DNA of 64,000 nt, from NCBI GenBank assembly GCA_029252555.1, contig JAQXBF010000001.1, forward strand, positions 1 to 64,000, written 5' to 3'. This document shows, piece by piece, positions 38,621 to 48,472 of the stretch (positions are counted from its first letter, which is position 1; every line of letters begins with the position of its first letter). The notes under the pieces were generated by a model. It saw only the letters and a program-made list of their open reading frames with translations. It was not told where the DNA came from and made no database searches. Made by a program: the position numbers and the translations under genes. The stretch comes from Porticoccaceae bacterium. GTDB lineage: Bacteria; Pseudomonadota; Gammaproteobacteria; Pseudomonadales; Porticoccaceae.

Positions 38621-39672
38621 TCAGCCACCCCGAGTAGTTGCACCTGTTCTGCACCGGCTTTGGTCTCTTCGATGGTGCCAAGAACAAAGGCTTCTTCTCC
38701 ATGGGTATTTAAGAAGTCCAAAGCTGATGCCGCGGTCTCTGCAGGCACGCAAACCACCATGCCCACACCACAGTTTAACGTGCGATGCATTTCATGCTCA
38801 TCGATATTGCCCGCTTGCTGCAGCCAATCGAATACCCCAGGACGAGTCCAGGCACTGGTATCAATAATGGCGGTTGCATTGTCGGGCAGTACACGGGGAA
38901 TATTTTCCAGCAGACCGCCACCGGTAATATGAGCCAGCGCATGTACTGGTGATTTGGCGATTAGGCCAAGCAGTGACTGCACATAAATTTTAGTGGGGGC
39001 CATTAGAAGATCAATTAATGGCTGGCCATCAAGCATAGTTGCCGCCGGGTCTATATTGGTCACTTCTAATACTTTGCGAATCAACGAGTAACCATTGGAG
39101 TGAGGGCCACTAGAAGACAGGCCAATCAGAGTATCGCCAAGCGCCACTTTGCTACCATCAATCAGTTCTGATTTTTCGGCCATGCCGACGCAGAAACCTG
39201 CGAGGTCGTAGTCATCGCCTTCGTACATGCCTGGCATCTCAGCGGTCTCGCCACCAATTAATGAACAGCCAGACAGCTCGCAGCCGTCGGCAATGCCATT
39301 GACTACGGCAGCAGCAGTGTCTATATCCAGCTTGCCGGTGGCATAGTAATCGAGGAAAAACAGTGGCTCAGCGCCACAGACGATCAAGTCATTCACACAC
39401 ATGGCGACCAGGTCGATGCCCACGGTGTCATGTTTGCCATGATCCAGAGCAAGACGCAATTTGGTACCAACACCATCGGTGCCCGAGACCATTACTGGTT
39501 CCCGATAACCTGTTGGCAATTCAAACAGTGCGCCAAACCCTCCGAGCCCAGCCATCACCTCAGGGCGGCGAGTTCGTTTGGCCGCTCCTTTAATTTTTTC
39601 GATCAGGGCATTGCCAGCATCAATATCGACACCTGCATCTTTATAGCTCAGGGAATGAGTCTTTTCGGTCAT
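38617..39672 (-). CDS. purM: Phosphoribosylformylglycinamidine cyclo-ligase
   Basis: 351 residues, normal for the family. It closes the imidazole ring to give AIR in purine synthesis, with ATP. Motifs: [50 protein letters not shown] and [11 protein letters not shown], typical of the AIRS/PurM fold. It heads the purM-purN pair and is divergent from the DUF2066-hda pair, with a 108-bp shared control region. Confidence 0.97.
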   Translation of the reverse strand: MTEKTHSLSYKDAGVDIDAGNALIEKIKGAAKRTRRPEVMAGLGGFGALFELPTGYREPVMVSGTDGVGTKLRLALDHGKHDTVGIDLVAMCVNDLIVCGAEPLFFLDYYATGKLDIDTAAAVVNGIADGCELSGCSLIGGETAEMPGMYEGDDYDLAGFCVGMAEKSELIDGSKVALGDTLIGLSSSGPHSNGYSLIRKVLEVTNIDPAATMLDGQPLIDLLMAPTKIYVQSLLGLIAKSPVHALAHITGGGLLENIPRVLPDNATAIIDTSAWTRPGVFDWLQQAGNIDEHEMHRTLNCGVGMVVCVPAETAASALDFLNTHGEEAFVLGTIEETKAGAEQVQLLGVAE

Positions 39673-39780
39673 GTAGTGGCTTCCTGTTTAAAGCGCATAT
39701 TTTAGAACGCTATTTTAGTGCGGGTGAGTCTAATTTTCATCAAGCACTGTTACAATGAGGCAAATTAAATTGGAGAAAAG

Positions 39781-40857
39781 TTGTTGAAACGGATATTAAT
39801 GATATTTTTGGCTTGTTTTAGCCTGCATTCTCTCTCAGAAGAGGTCGCTGGATTATACAGTGGCTTGGTGCCAGTGCTAGACCAAACCGCCGAATCCCGA
39901 GAATTAGGCGTTCGTGATGCTCTGGCTCAGGTGCTAATCAAGCTCACAGGCAACAGTGAAATTATGCTGGCGCCAAGTATCCAGACTTTTCTAACCGATC
40001 CCAATGCCTTTGTTGCGGCCGTAGGTTTTCGCAATATCCCCAGCGCTGATGAAACAGATATTCAACCGGGGCTGGAAGTCAGCTTCGCGCGGCAGGCCAT
40101 TGACCACTTAATTCGTCAGGCACAGTTGCCGGTGCTACCCTCCAATAGGCCTAAAATTTTGGCTTGGATTATTCGCGATGATGCGGTCATGGGCCGTGGC
40201 TTTATTGGCGAATACTCGAGCGCAGAGGTGTCAGAAAATGCTGAAGCCGTGCTGCAGTCTTTTGATCAGGCGATGAAAGTGCGCGGTATGCCCTATCAAT
40301 TGCCCAACTTTGATTTACAGGACCAGCTGTCTCTCTCTGTTAATGAGGCCTGGTCTCTCAGAGCCGATCTGATCGATCCAGCATCTCAACGCTACGATAC
40401 CGATGGCTGGATAGCTCTGCGTTTTTACACCACCTCCACGGGCGAAGTGCGCGGTGCGTGGATGTATCAAAGTTCAGGCCGTCGACAGCTGAATGATTTT
40501 CGTGCTGTGGCTGGTGAAGAATTTATGGCCAGCGCGGTGGATACAATGGTCGATAGTTTGGCCAAGTCTTATACCTATATTCCGCAGCTAAATACCAATG
40601 AGTTGCTTGTGCAGATTAATGGCGTTGGTTCCTTCAAACAGTACCAGGCTGTTTTGGCGCAGTTTAAAAAATTAGAAGTGGTAGATTCTCTGGATATATT
40701 TTCGGTTGTGGGTGATCAGTTAACCCTCGCTGTCGATGTTGAGGGTGGAGCAGAGTTGCTGCACTCGGCTTTGGTGCGCAGTGGCCGGCTACAGAGTGAA
40801 ACAGCGGCAGATGTCATGCTCAGCGGTAAACTTGAGTACAGTTGGGTTCGCAATTGA
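39781..40857 (+). CDS. DUF2066 domain-containing periplasmic protein
   Basis: 358 residues with an N-terminal signal peptide (about 1-20, ILMIFLACFSLHSLSEE). The mature part opens with LYSGLVPVLDQTAESRELGV and DALAQVLIKLTGNSEIM, the conserved beginning of DUF2066 proteins. The start is TTG-TTG at 39781 with a TTGGAGAAAAG ribosome region and no nearby ATG. Its function is unknown; the constant position between purM and hda in gammaproteobacteria is the main clue. Its stop overlaps the hda start. Confidence 0.82.
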   Translation: MLKRILMIFLACFSLHSLSEEVAGLYSGLVPVLDQTAESRELGVRDALAQVLIKLTGNSEIMLAPSIQTFLTDPNAFVAAVGFRNIPSADETDIQPGLEVSFARQAIDHLIRQAQLPVLPSNRPKILAWIIRDDAVMGRGFIGEYSSAEVSENAEAVLQSFDQAMKVRGMPYQLPNFDLQDQLSLSVNEAWSLRADLIDPASQRYDTDGWIALRFYTTSTGEVRGAWMYQSSGRRQLNDFRAVAGEEFMASAVDTMVDSLAKSYTYIPQLNTNELLVQINGVGSFKQYQAVLAQFKKLEVVDSLDIFSVVGDQLTLAVDVEGGAELLHSALVRSGRLQSETAADVMLSGKLEYSWVRN

Positions 40858-41555
40858 ATAGGCCAAAACAACTAAGTCTGGCTGTAGCGCTGGATGATCA
40901 AGCTACCTTCGATAATTTCTATGCTCCAAGGGGCACTCCTCAGCATCTGGCGAGTTTGGTGTTGCAGGACGAAGGCCAGCAATTTGCCTTCCTGATTGGC
41001 GCCGAGGGGAGTGGCCTTTCTCATTTGTTGCAGGCCGCCTGCCAAAAGACAGTATTGGGCAGAAATGCCGGTGCGGTATATTTACCCTTGGCCGACCTGA
41101 CTGACTACAATGGGGAAGATATCTTTGAGGGTTTGGAATCTGCGACTCTGGTCTGCTTGGATGATTTGCAGTTAGTGGCCACCAACCCCGACTGGCAAGA
41201 ACCTCTTTTTCATTTATTTAATCGCTGTCGCGAGGCCAATACCAAGTTAGTGGTTGCCGCCCATGAAGTGCCGGATGATCTGGGTGTGATTTTGCCAGAC
41301 CTGCTGTCACGATTAAAATCTGGTGTGGCATTGCAAATGTTGCACTACAAGGACGACGATCAAAGGCGTCTGTTGCAGCACCGCGCAAGTATGCGCGGCC
41401 TGTATCTATCCGATGAGGTTGCGGTGTTTTTGTTAAATAGGCTGCCGCGCAATAGCCGACAGTTGATGGAAGCACTTGAGACATTGGATGGGGCGTCGCT
41501 GCAAGAACAACGACGCCTTACCCTGCCTTTTGTCAAAGGTGTTTTAGATATCTAG
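40854..41555 (+). CDS. hda: DnaA regulatory inactivator Hda
   Basis: 233 residues. Hda, with the DNA-loaded beta clamp, stimulates hydrolysis of DnaA-bound ATP and so prevents re-initiation. It is a short AAA+ protein: QLSLAV near the N-terminus is the clamp-binding motif (QLxLxV type), LIGAEGSGLSHLLQAAC is the P-loop region, and LVCLDDLQ is Walker B. I use the TTG at 40854, which overlaps the upstream TGA (TTGA); E. coli hda also uses a non-ATG start. A TTG four codons earlier is possible. Confidence 0.92.
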   Translation: MNRPKQLSLAVALDDQATFDNFYAPRGTPQHLASLVLQDEGQQFAFLIGAEGSGLSHLLQAACQKTVLGRNAGAVYLPLADLTDYNGEDIFEGLESATLVCLDDLQLVATNPDWQEPLFHLFNRCREANTKLVVAAHEVPDDLGVILPDLLSRLKSGVALQMLHYKDDDQRRLLQHRASMRGLYLSDEVAVFLLNRLPRNSRQLMEALETLDGASLQEQRRLTLPFVKGVLDI

Positions 41556-41592
41556 AACCCTAAATGGAGATGCCCTTATCCCTTGTTAAGTA

Positions 41593-43440
41593 TTACTGTG
41601 GGCACTGCTCGCACAGTAAATAAATCCCTTTCGGGTCTGATAAATTATCCAATGTCTTTAATGGCTCAACCAATGTTTTGGCATGGCGGCGAATGCTCAG
41701 AGGCAGCCAGCTATCGGCAGAGGTAGTCAAGCCCATCGCTGCCAGTGAAGCGCCAACATTGCTGTTCATTCCTGATAACAACTGCTCATAAACCGACAAT
41801 GGCTTACGTCTGTAGTCGACCATATAGTCGCTAAGGTTAGCCAGCTCTGCTGCCACTTTGACGGCGTCGTTCAAGTCGCCCAGTTGGTCGACCAAGCCCA
41901 GCTCCAAGGCTTGCTCGCCTGTCCATACTCGGCCCTGGGCAATCTCATGAACCTCTGCTGGTGATGAATCCCGTGAATCAGCAACCAAGGCAAGGAAGCG
42001 GGTGTAGATATTGTCCACCCCGGCCTGAAAGAACATCTTGGCCTGGGGAGTCATGGTTCGGTCGAGCTGCATAATGCCTGAGATATCCGCGGTACTTACG
42101 CCATCGGAATAAATACCCAGCGCAGCCATAGAATCTTTGACCGTGGGTACAATCCCGTACACACCAATGGAGCCAGTAATAGTTGTAGAAGTGGCCAACA
42201 CATGATCGGCTTCGGTGGAAATCCAATATCCGCCAGAGGCAGCAACACTGCCCATACTAATGACAATAGGCACGCCCTCAGCACGAGTGGCAGCCATAGC
42301 ATCACGAATAATTTCCGAAGCAAAGGCGCTGCCACCAGGGCTATCTACTCTAAGCACTACCGCTTTGACATTCTCATCATCGCGCAGATCAGCAAAGATG
42401 CCAGCCAGCGTATCGCCGCCAACACTGCCTTCGGGCTGCTGACCATCCATAATTGTGCCCTTGGCCACCACCAGTGCTACCCGATGCTTCTTGGCTGCCG
42501 CGCTAATCACTTCTTCCCGGCGAATATGGCTGAGATAGCCTTTTAGATTAATGCTATTAAATTCCCCATCGGTATCTGGAATAACATCATTTAGGTAGTT
42601 AAGTATATCGGTTCTGCTGGCGATTTGGTCTACCAGCCCCTGCTCCTTAGCCAGCAACGCACTATCGCCATTGGCGGCACGCAGCTTTAAATGCAAGTTA
42701 TTGGTGTAATCATTAATTGCGCCTGTGGGTAATCCGCGCAACCGCTCAACTTGGGAGCCATAGAACTGCCATAATTCATCAATCATAGCGCGACGCTCTT
42801 CCTTTACGCCGGCAGACATACTATCGCCCAGATAGGGTTCCACCGCACTTTTAAAGTCGCCCACTCTAAATATATGAACCTTGACCTTAAGCTTATCAAG
42901 AGCTTCTTTATAGTAGCTGCGATAGGAGGACAACCCGGTGATCATTACGCCACCCATGGGGTTCAGCAATATTTCATCAGCGTGGGCGGCAAGATAGTAC
43001 TGTTGCTGACTGAAGTCATCAGCCACGGCAATAATAGGCTTGCCGCTCTCTTTGAAGCGCAACAGAGCAGAGCTGATTTCTGCCAGCTTGCTAAGTCCAG
43101 CACCAGCCATATAATCAGTGTCGAGTAACAGGTGAGTAATGCGACTGTCTGCACCCGCTTTATTCAGGGCTTCGATAATGTCTCTAACTAATGTCTCAGA
43201 TTCCTGCTCTTGGCCCTGAGATAGCAACTTTCCTAACGGGTCCGTGTAAGTTTTCTGATCTACAAGAAAGCCACTAGGGGCTAAATACAGCGCCCCTTGA
43301 TCGGGAATTGGCTGCAGGTCATCAGCAAACATCCCGGCCACTGTCACCAGGATAAAACCAAAGATAAGAACCCCAAGTAATGTTCTGAGCCCAGAAACAA
43401 TGCTTCCAATAAAGCGGAAAATCCGACGTATTATGCTCAT
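41593..43440 (-). CDS. sppA: Signal peptide peptidase SppA, 67-kDa type
   Basis: 615-residue inner-membrane serine protease that degrades cleaved signal peptides; the E. coli protein has the same tandem-domain length. N-terminal anchor at about 20-40. The predicted catalytic Lys is K197 (VGDFKSAVEPY) in the first domain, and the Ser is S402 (GSVAASGGYWIS) in the second. DSPGGSAFASEIIRDAM at about 366-382 forms the oxyanion region. It is transcribed ahead of the DUF2069, wrbA and arsC genes' downstream end (arsC-wrbA-DUF2069-sppA order on the minus strand). Confidence 0.95.
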   Translation of the reverse strand: MSIIRRIFRFIGSIVSGLRTLLGVLIFGFILVTVAGMFADDLQPIPDQGALYLAPSGFLVDQKTYTDPLGKLLSQGQEQESETLVRDIIEALNKAGADSRITHLLLDTDYMAGAGLSKLAEISSALLRFKESGKPIIAVADDFSQQQYYLAAHADEILLNPMGGVMITGLSSYRSYYKEALDKLKVKVHIFRVGDFKSAVEPYLGDSMSAGVKEERRAMIDELWQFYGSQVERLRGLPTGAINDYTNNLHLKLRAANGDSALLAKEQGLVDQIASRTDILNYLNDVIPDTDGEFNSINLKGYLSHIRREEVISAAAKKHRVALVVAKGTIMDGQQPEGSVGGDTLAGIFADLRDDENVKAVVLRVDSPGGSAFASEIIRDAMAATRAEGVPIVISMGSVAASGGYWISTEADHVLATSTTITGSIGVYGIVPTVKDSMAALGIYSDGVSTADISGIMQLDRTMTPQAKMFFQAGVDNIYTRFLALVADSRDSSPAEVHEIAQGRVWTGEQALELGLVDQLGDLNDAVKVAAELANLSDYMVDYRRKPLSVYEQLLSGMNSNVGASLAAMGLTTSADSWLPLSIRRHAKTLVEPLKTLDNLSDPKGIYLLCEQCPQ

Positions 43441-43463
43441 TAGAGAGTCCTTTTTATGTTGAG

Positions 43464-43808
43464 TTAAATGTTATTGACTTGGCGAACGCGGGCATAAAAC
43501 ATGGAGCCGCAGAACAGGACAACAGTTAAAGTAAGTTCAGCAATATCCATTGCCATGGGCTCGGGAACGGCCATGTTCTGTATGCCATTATAAAAATACA
43601 GTAACAGCACAAAGCCCAGCCAAATTAATGTGCGTAGCCGATCGGCCAGCATACCTGGAATAAAAAGCATCAGAGGCAGCAGGCTAATGACATAAATAAT
43701 TGCGGGCGCAGACTGCATCCAAAGGTGGGCAGAGAGAGTTAGCATGAGCAACCAATAGCTTCCTTGGGTCAGTATTTTGCCGATAGAAAGTTTTAATTCT
43801 GTAGTCAA
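43464..43808 (-). CDS. DUF2069 domain-containing membrane protein
   Basis: 114 residues with about four hydrophobic segments (roughly 15-33, 36-53, 58-75 and 88-106). GFVLLLYFYNGIQNMAVPEP is the conserved core of DUF2069 proteins. It lies between wrbA and sppA; in Pseudomonas a DUF2069 gene also neighbours wrbA. The function is unknown. Confidence 0.82.
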   Translation of the reverse strand: MTTELKLSIGKILTQGSYWLLMLTLSAHLWMQSAPAIIYVISLLPLMLFIPGMLADRLRTLIWLGFVLLLYFYNGIQNMAVPEPMAMDIAELTLTVVLFCGSMFYARVRQVNNI

Positions 43809-43819
43809 GATTATGCGCC

Positions 43820-44407
<588 letters not shown>

Positions 44408-44752
44408 CTAAAGTAATTCCAGTACGTTTTCTGGTGGGCGGCCAAGAACAGCTTTATCGCCAACCACCACAATGGGTCGTTCAACCAGTTTAGGGTATTT
44501 CACCATCGCTGCAAGTAGCTGATCTTCACTAATATCGGCTCTGCCCAGATTATTGTCTTTAAAGTCCTGCTCCGAACGACGCATCAGTTGCGCTGCTGTA
44601 ATACCTAATTTGCCCAGTAAGCTGGTAATGGTTGCAGCATCCAGGGGCTCTTCAAGGTAAAGCACCACTTCAGGCTCAACGCCATGATTTCTCAGGAGTT
44701 CCAATGTCTGCCTCGATTTGGAACAGCGTGGATTATGGTAAATACGGGTCAT
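44408..44752 (-). CDS. arsC: ArsC-family arsenate reductase (glutaredoxin type)
   Basis: 114 residues. The catalytic Cys is C10 in YHNPRCSKSRQT; QLMRRSEQDF and LVERPIVVVGDKAVLGRPPE carry the family's conserved arginines. The classic enzyme reduces arsenate to arsenite with glutaredoxin and GSH. No arsB, arsR or acr3 gene is nearby; this arsC-wrbA linkage is a housekeeping arrangement in Pseudomonas, so a role in arsenic resistance is not established. Confidence 0.9.
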   Translation of the reverse strand: MTRIYHNPRCSKSRQTLELLRNHGVEPEVVLYLEEPLDAATITSLLGKLGITAAQLMRRSEQDFKDNNLGRADISEDQLLAAMVKYPKLVERPIVVVGDKAVLGRPPENVLELL

Positions 44753-44877
44753 GGACTATCCTTTTTATCACTAAGCTTGCTATTACTAACCTTGCATCTA
44801 GGTCATTGCACATAACTGCAGAGCAACATCTTATTGTACGGGCAAATTGGCGTAAACCAAAAGAGAGGGATAACTCA

Positions 44878-46074
44878 GTGATCAATGGTTTCATCAAGAA
44901 TCAGCAATATCTCAACCTGTTCTGGCAATTCCTCCGTTATTTGGTGCAGCGTTTTAACGGCGATGGCTGCCGCCAGAGTGCCGCTGCCCTCACCTACATG
45001 AGCCTGTTTGCGATAGTGCCTATGCTCACCCTGATGTACAGCACGTTTTCATTAATACCGGCCTTTCAAGATACCGGATCACAGGTTGAGGCCTGGATAT
45101 TCTCCAAGGTGCTGCCCAGCAGCGGCCAGGAAATTACTAGCTATCTGAGTGAGTTTTCTGCTCAAGCAAGAAAGGTGAGTTCGGTGGGGGCCGTCATTTT
45201 AATGGTTACCTCCTATTTGATGCTGGCCAAGATAGAGAAAACCTTCAACCATATTTGGGGTACCGATGGCCGGCGTCGGGGCCTGAGTGGGTTTTTGCTC
45301 TACTGGGCCATTCTCAGCCTAGGGCCGCTGTTATTGGCAGCGGGGGTGGTGATGAAAACCTACCTACTGTCATTCCGCCTGATGGTTGACGAAGTGGATG
45401 CACTGGATATTTCCCAGTATCTGTTTGCGTATTTGCCTTGGTGGCTGACATGGATAGCCCTCAGCCTACTATTTATCACCGTGCCGAACTGTAAGGTGCA
45501 AACCCGTCATGGGATATTTGGTGCTTTGGTGACCACGGTATTATTTGAAAGCGCCAAGTCGCTATTTGGGTTTATGGTAGCCCATTCCAGCTATACCAAT
45601 GTCTATGGTGCCTTTGCGGTAATTACATTATTTCTAACTTGGATTTACTTGCTGTGGATGCTGATATTAATTGGTGCCGAGTTTGTTCGCAGTGTGGAGA
45701 CCTTTTCCATGGAGGGCCGTGGCAAAAAGCTGCCAGACCTAGTCGCTACCTTAATACTGTTGTGGCACTGCTGGCAGAACCAACAGCGGGAAGATAGCCT
45801 GTCAGATCGGGCCGTGATAGCCACCGGAATGGATGCAGAGCACTGGAAAAATCTGCGTAATCTGCTGTTGCGAGAGCGTGTTCTTGGGAAAACCGCCAGC
45901 GGACAATATGTACTTCTTCGCGATTTGGGCAGCCATACCCTCACTGATGTCTGTGACTGGTTAGGCGAAAATATCCATAGGCCCACTAGCTGGGAGACAG
46001 ATAAAATTTCCGCAGAACACCCCTGGTATGCAAAATACGATATGCTGGCGGGCAAGGCTCGCGGCGCGGTGTAG
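44878..46074 (+). CDS. yihY: YihY family inner-membrane protein
   Basis: 398 residues of the YihY/BrkB family. Six membrane segments lie in residues 30-300, with the signature QSAAALTYMSLFAIVPMLTL followed by ILMVTSYLMLAKIEKTFNHIW and YTNVYGAFAVITLFLTWIYL. A cytoplasmic winged-helix-like C-terminal part ends the protein. It was formerly annotated as RNase BN, which is incorrect for this family; its transport role is unproven. I use the GTG at 44878 with a GAGAGGGA ribosome site; the open frame upstream overlaps antisense arsC. Confidence 0.88.
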   Translation: MINGFIKNQQYLNLFWQFLRYLVQRFNGDGCRQSAAALTYMSLFAIVPMLTLMYSTFSLIPAFQDTGSQVEAWIFSKVLPSSGQEITSYLSEFSAQARKVSSVGAVILMVTSYLMLAKIEKTFNHIWGTDGRRRGLSGFLLYWAILSLGPLLLAAGVVMKTYLLSFRLMVDEVDALDISQYLFAYLPWWLTWIALSLLFITVPNCKVQTRHGIFGALVTTVLFESAKSLFGFMVAHSSYTNVYGAFAVITLFLTWIYLLWMLILIGAEFVRSVETFSMEGRGKKLPDLVATLILLWHCWQNQQREDSLSDRAVIATGMDAEHWKNLRNLLLRERVLGKTASGQYVLLRDLGSHTLTDVCDWLGENIHRPTSWETDKISAEHPWYAKYDMLAGKARGAV

Positions 46075-46133
46075 GACAATTTGAGCCTAAGCATTGAAGC
46101 GCTATTTACCCAAGAATCTCCGGAGAGAACCCC

Positions 46134-46568
46134 ATGATAAAAAGACTACTGCTGGCCAGCTTGTTTTTGCTCGGTTGTTCCAGCGATACAATCACTGATT
46201 TCGCACTATTGGATGGTGGCAGTGTCGATTTGCAGTCGCCACAAAAATTGGTATTAATTAACTACTGGGCCATATGGTGCGCTCCCTGTCGCAAAGAGAT
46301 TCCCGAGTTTAATCAACTGTTAAAAGACCATGGGGATCAGGTGTCGATTTATGCGGTTAATTTCGATGGCTCCCAAGGGGATTTACTGCGCAGTGAAATG
46401 GCCAAATTGGGTATTGAATTCCCAAGTTTAGTGGCAGACCCAAGAGCGATTTGGGGCCTTGAGCCAGTGCAAGTTCTGCCAGAGACCTTGGTTATTAGCC
46501 CTGAGGGCAAATTACTCAAGCGTTTAATTGGGCCGCAGACATTAGAGACGTTAGAAGGCCTGCTATAA
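46134..46568 (+). CDS. TlpA-like thioredoxin-fold lipoprotein
   Basis: 144 residues. A short lipoprotein signal has lipobox LLGC (Cys15). A thioredoxin fold follows, with the redox motif WCAPC (NYWAIWCAPCRKEIPEF) and the cis-Pro region LEPVQVLPETLVISP. It is probably a periplasmic membrane-tethered thiol reductase of the TlpA/ResA group, acting on disulfides or cytochrome c maturation; the partner is unknown. A GGAGAG ribosome site precedes the ATG. It stands 59 bp after yihY. Confidence 0.9.
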   Translation: MIKRLLLASLFLLGCSSDTITDFALLDGGSVDLQSPQKLVLINYWAIWCAPCRKEIPEFNQLLKDHGDQVSIYAVNFDGSQGDLLRSEMAKLGIEFPSLVADPRAIWGLEPVQVLPETLVISPEGKLLKRLIGPQTLETLEGLL

Positions 46569-46665
46569 AAGGCAGGCTACAAAAATAATGGGTGCCACCA
46601 TAAAAGGGTATAGGTAATCTTTCCTGAGAGCAGTAACCTGCCCATTAACTTAAGAGGGGATAACA

Positions 46666-48084
46666 ATGAAGGATCTAATTAAATTTTATATAAACGGCCA
46701 ATGGGTAAACCCACTGGTTGCCAATGATCTGGCAGTAGAAAACCCTGCAACGGAAGAAATGATTGCCACCATTAGCTTGGGTGCGGCAGGGGATGTTAAT
46801 GCAGCAGTGGCGGCGGCCAAAGCGGCTTTCCCTGAGTTTTCACTGATGAGTGTGGAAGAGCGTATTGCTTTGATGGAGAATCTGTTAAAAATTTATATGG
46901 ATCGCTACGAAGAGATGTCCGTGGCCATCAGCATGGAGATGGGTGCCCCAATTTCTTTTGCCACCGAACATCAGGCTGACTGCGGCCGCGGCCATATAAA
47001 TGCCGCGATCGAATCGCTCAAGCAATTCGAGTTTGAGCGTCAGGTTGGCAATACCCGAATTGTTAAAGAGCCCATTGGTGTTTGCGGGTTTATCACTCCC
47101 TGGAACTGGCCGATTAATCAAATCAGTTGCAAGGTAGCGCCAGCACTAGCCACTGGCTGCACCATGGTACTCAAACCCAGTGAAATCGCTCCAATTTCAG
47201 GCTACTTGTTTACTGAGATCATGGATCAGGCTGGCTTCCCGGCCGGTGTTTACAATATGGTTAATGGCGATGGCCCAGATGTTGGTGCTGTAATTTCCAG
47301 CCACCCAGATGTGGACATGGTGTCTTTTACTGGTTCAACCCGAGCCGGTATTTTGGTCGCCAAAGCGGCCTCGGAAACGGTAAAGCGCGTGACTCAAGAG
47401 TTGGGCGGTAAATCCCCTAATATTATCTTTGAAGATGCGGATTTAGAGACAGCGGTGAGTTCTGGTGTTTTGCACATGATGGGTAATACAGGCCAGTCCT
47501 GTAACGCGCCATCTCGAATGTTGGTGCAGTCTTCAGTCTATGATCAGGCTGTAGAGATTGCTAAACAAACTGCAGCGCAAGTTGGGGTTGATGATCCCAT
47601 GAAAGAGGGCATGCATTTGGGCCCTCTATCGAGCCGAGTTCAGTTTGATAAGGTGCAGGGCCTCATTGAAAAAGGCATTGAGGAGGGCGCTCAGTTAGTT
47701 GCTGGCGGTGCTGGCAAGCCTGATGGCTTTGATACTGGTTACTTTGTTAAGCCTACGGTATTTGCAGGTGTTAATAATCAGATGACTATTGCCCAAGAAG
47801 AAATCTTCGGGCCTGTTTTGGCTATGATTCCTTTTGAGACTGAGGAGCAGGCAATCGAGATTGCCAATGATACTCCCTATGGTTTGGCTGCTTATTTTAG
47901 TACCGGTGATGAAGTACGTGCCAAGCGTGTGGCTGGGCAGCTGCGTGCTGGTATGGTGAGTCTCAATAGTGCATCTCAAGACTATGCTGCGCCTTTCGGT
48001 GGTTATAAGCAGTCGGGAAATGGCCGCGAATGGGGTGAGTTTGGCTTTGATGATTTCCTAGAGATTAAAGGTATTACCAGCTAA
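46666..48084 (+). CDS. Aldehyde dehydrogenase family protein
   Basis: 472 residues, NAD(P)-dependent aldehyde oxidation. Motifs: FITPWNWPINQISCKVAPAL, VSFTGSTRAGILVAKAA (dinucleotide site), ELGGKSPNIIFEDADLE with the general-base Glu, and the nucleophile Cys in MGNTGQSCNAPSRML. EEIFGPVLAMIPFETEEQAI is also typical. Substrate is not identifiable; no pathway partners are adjacent. A GAGGGGA ribosome site precedes the ATG. Confidence 0.93.
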   Translation: MKDLIKFYINGQWVNPLVANDLAVENPATEEMIATISLGAAGDVNAAVAAAKAAFPEFSLMSVEERIALMENLLKIYMDRYEEMSVAISMEMGAPISFATEHQADCGRGHINAAIESLKQFEFERQVGNTRIVKEPIGVCGFITPWNWPINQISCKVAPALATGCTMVLKPSEIAPISGYLFTEIMDQAGFPAGVYNMVNGDGPDVGAVISSHPDVDMVSFTGSTRAGILVAKAASETVKRVTQELGGKSPNIIFEDADLETAVSSGVLHMMGNTGQSCNAPSRMLVQSSVYDQAVEIAKQTAAQVGVDDPMKEGMHLGPLSSRVQFDKVQGLIEKGIEEGAQLVAGGAGKPDGFDTGYFVKPTVFAGVNNQMTIAQEEIFGPVLAMIPFETEEQAIEIANDTPYGLAAYFSTGDEVRAKRVAGQLRAGMVSLNSASQDYAAPFGGYKQSGNGREWGEFGFDDFLEIKGITS

Positions 48085-48110
48085 AATTCAGGCATAGCCT
48101 GACTTTTAGC
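48080..48110 (+). terminator. Hairpin overlapping the stop of the aldehyde dehydrogenase gene
   Basis: Two-part stem: GCTAAAA (48080-48086) pairs with TTTTAGC (48104-48110), and inside it CAGGC (48089-48093) pairs with GCCTG (48097-48101). The TAA stop lies within the first arm. The outer T-rich arm could serve as the T tract when read as the inner hairpin alone. Probable transcription terminator, possibly two-directional. Confidence 0.6.
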
Positions 48111-48123
48111 TTAAGCCTACAGT

Positions 48124-48372
48124 GCTGTCATCCTGAGCGGAGCGAAGGATCTCAATCCCAGCACTGGCAATGCTCTGAAGACCCTTGCGATCGACTCCAT
48201 GGTTGCAAGGAATTTCAGCACTCACACAACTCGCTACGCTCAGACAGGGTGTTCGCTTCATCTGAAAATCCTCACAACCATAAGCAGAGCCTGATTGATC
48301 GCAAGGGTCTTCGGGGCATTGCATGAGAATTTGATGCCTGACTGCCGTTATCCTGAGCAACGCGAAGCACTG
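48124..48372. repeat. Composite repeat-rich spacer with a 25-bp inverted repeat
   Basis: This 388-base gap (48085-48472) holds no convincing gene. Plus-strand copies of the CTGTCATCCTGAGC core lie at 48124-48151 and, degraded, at 48342-48372; a minus-strand copy lies near 48222-48247 (CTCGCTACGCTCAGACAGG). A long inverted repeat pairs 48168-48192 with 48297-48321 (23 of 25 bases; the inner GAAGACCCTTGCGATC/GATCGCAAGGGTCTTC is perfect). It may be a small non-autonomous mobile element or a nested REP-like array. No transposase is seen. Confidence 0.7.
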
Positions 48373-48472
48373 TTGACATAGAACAAGCACACAACAATCC
48401 CTAAATTACGCACCCGACCCTGGGCTTGTCTGCGCCCTTGGCCCCCCGATCCAAAATCGTCTTACAAACCCA

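Noticed and set aside
44632-44877. Upstream extension of yihY over arsC
   Set aside because: It runs antisense to arsC; GTG 44878 has a good ribosome site and fits the family.
48106-48390. 94-codon minus-strand open frame containing EILRSAQDD
   Set aside because: It is the translation of the dispersed repeat array; this peptide is a familiar by-product of such repeats, and there is no ribosome site or family match.
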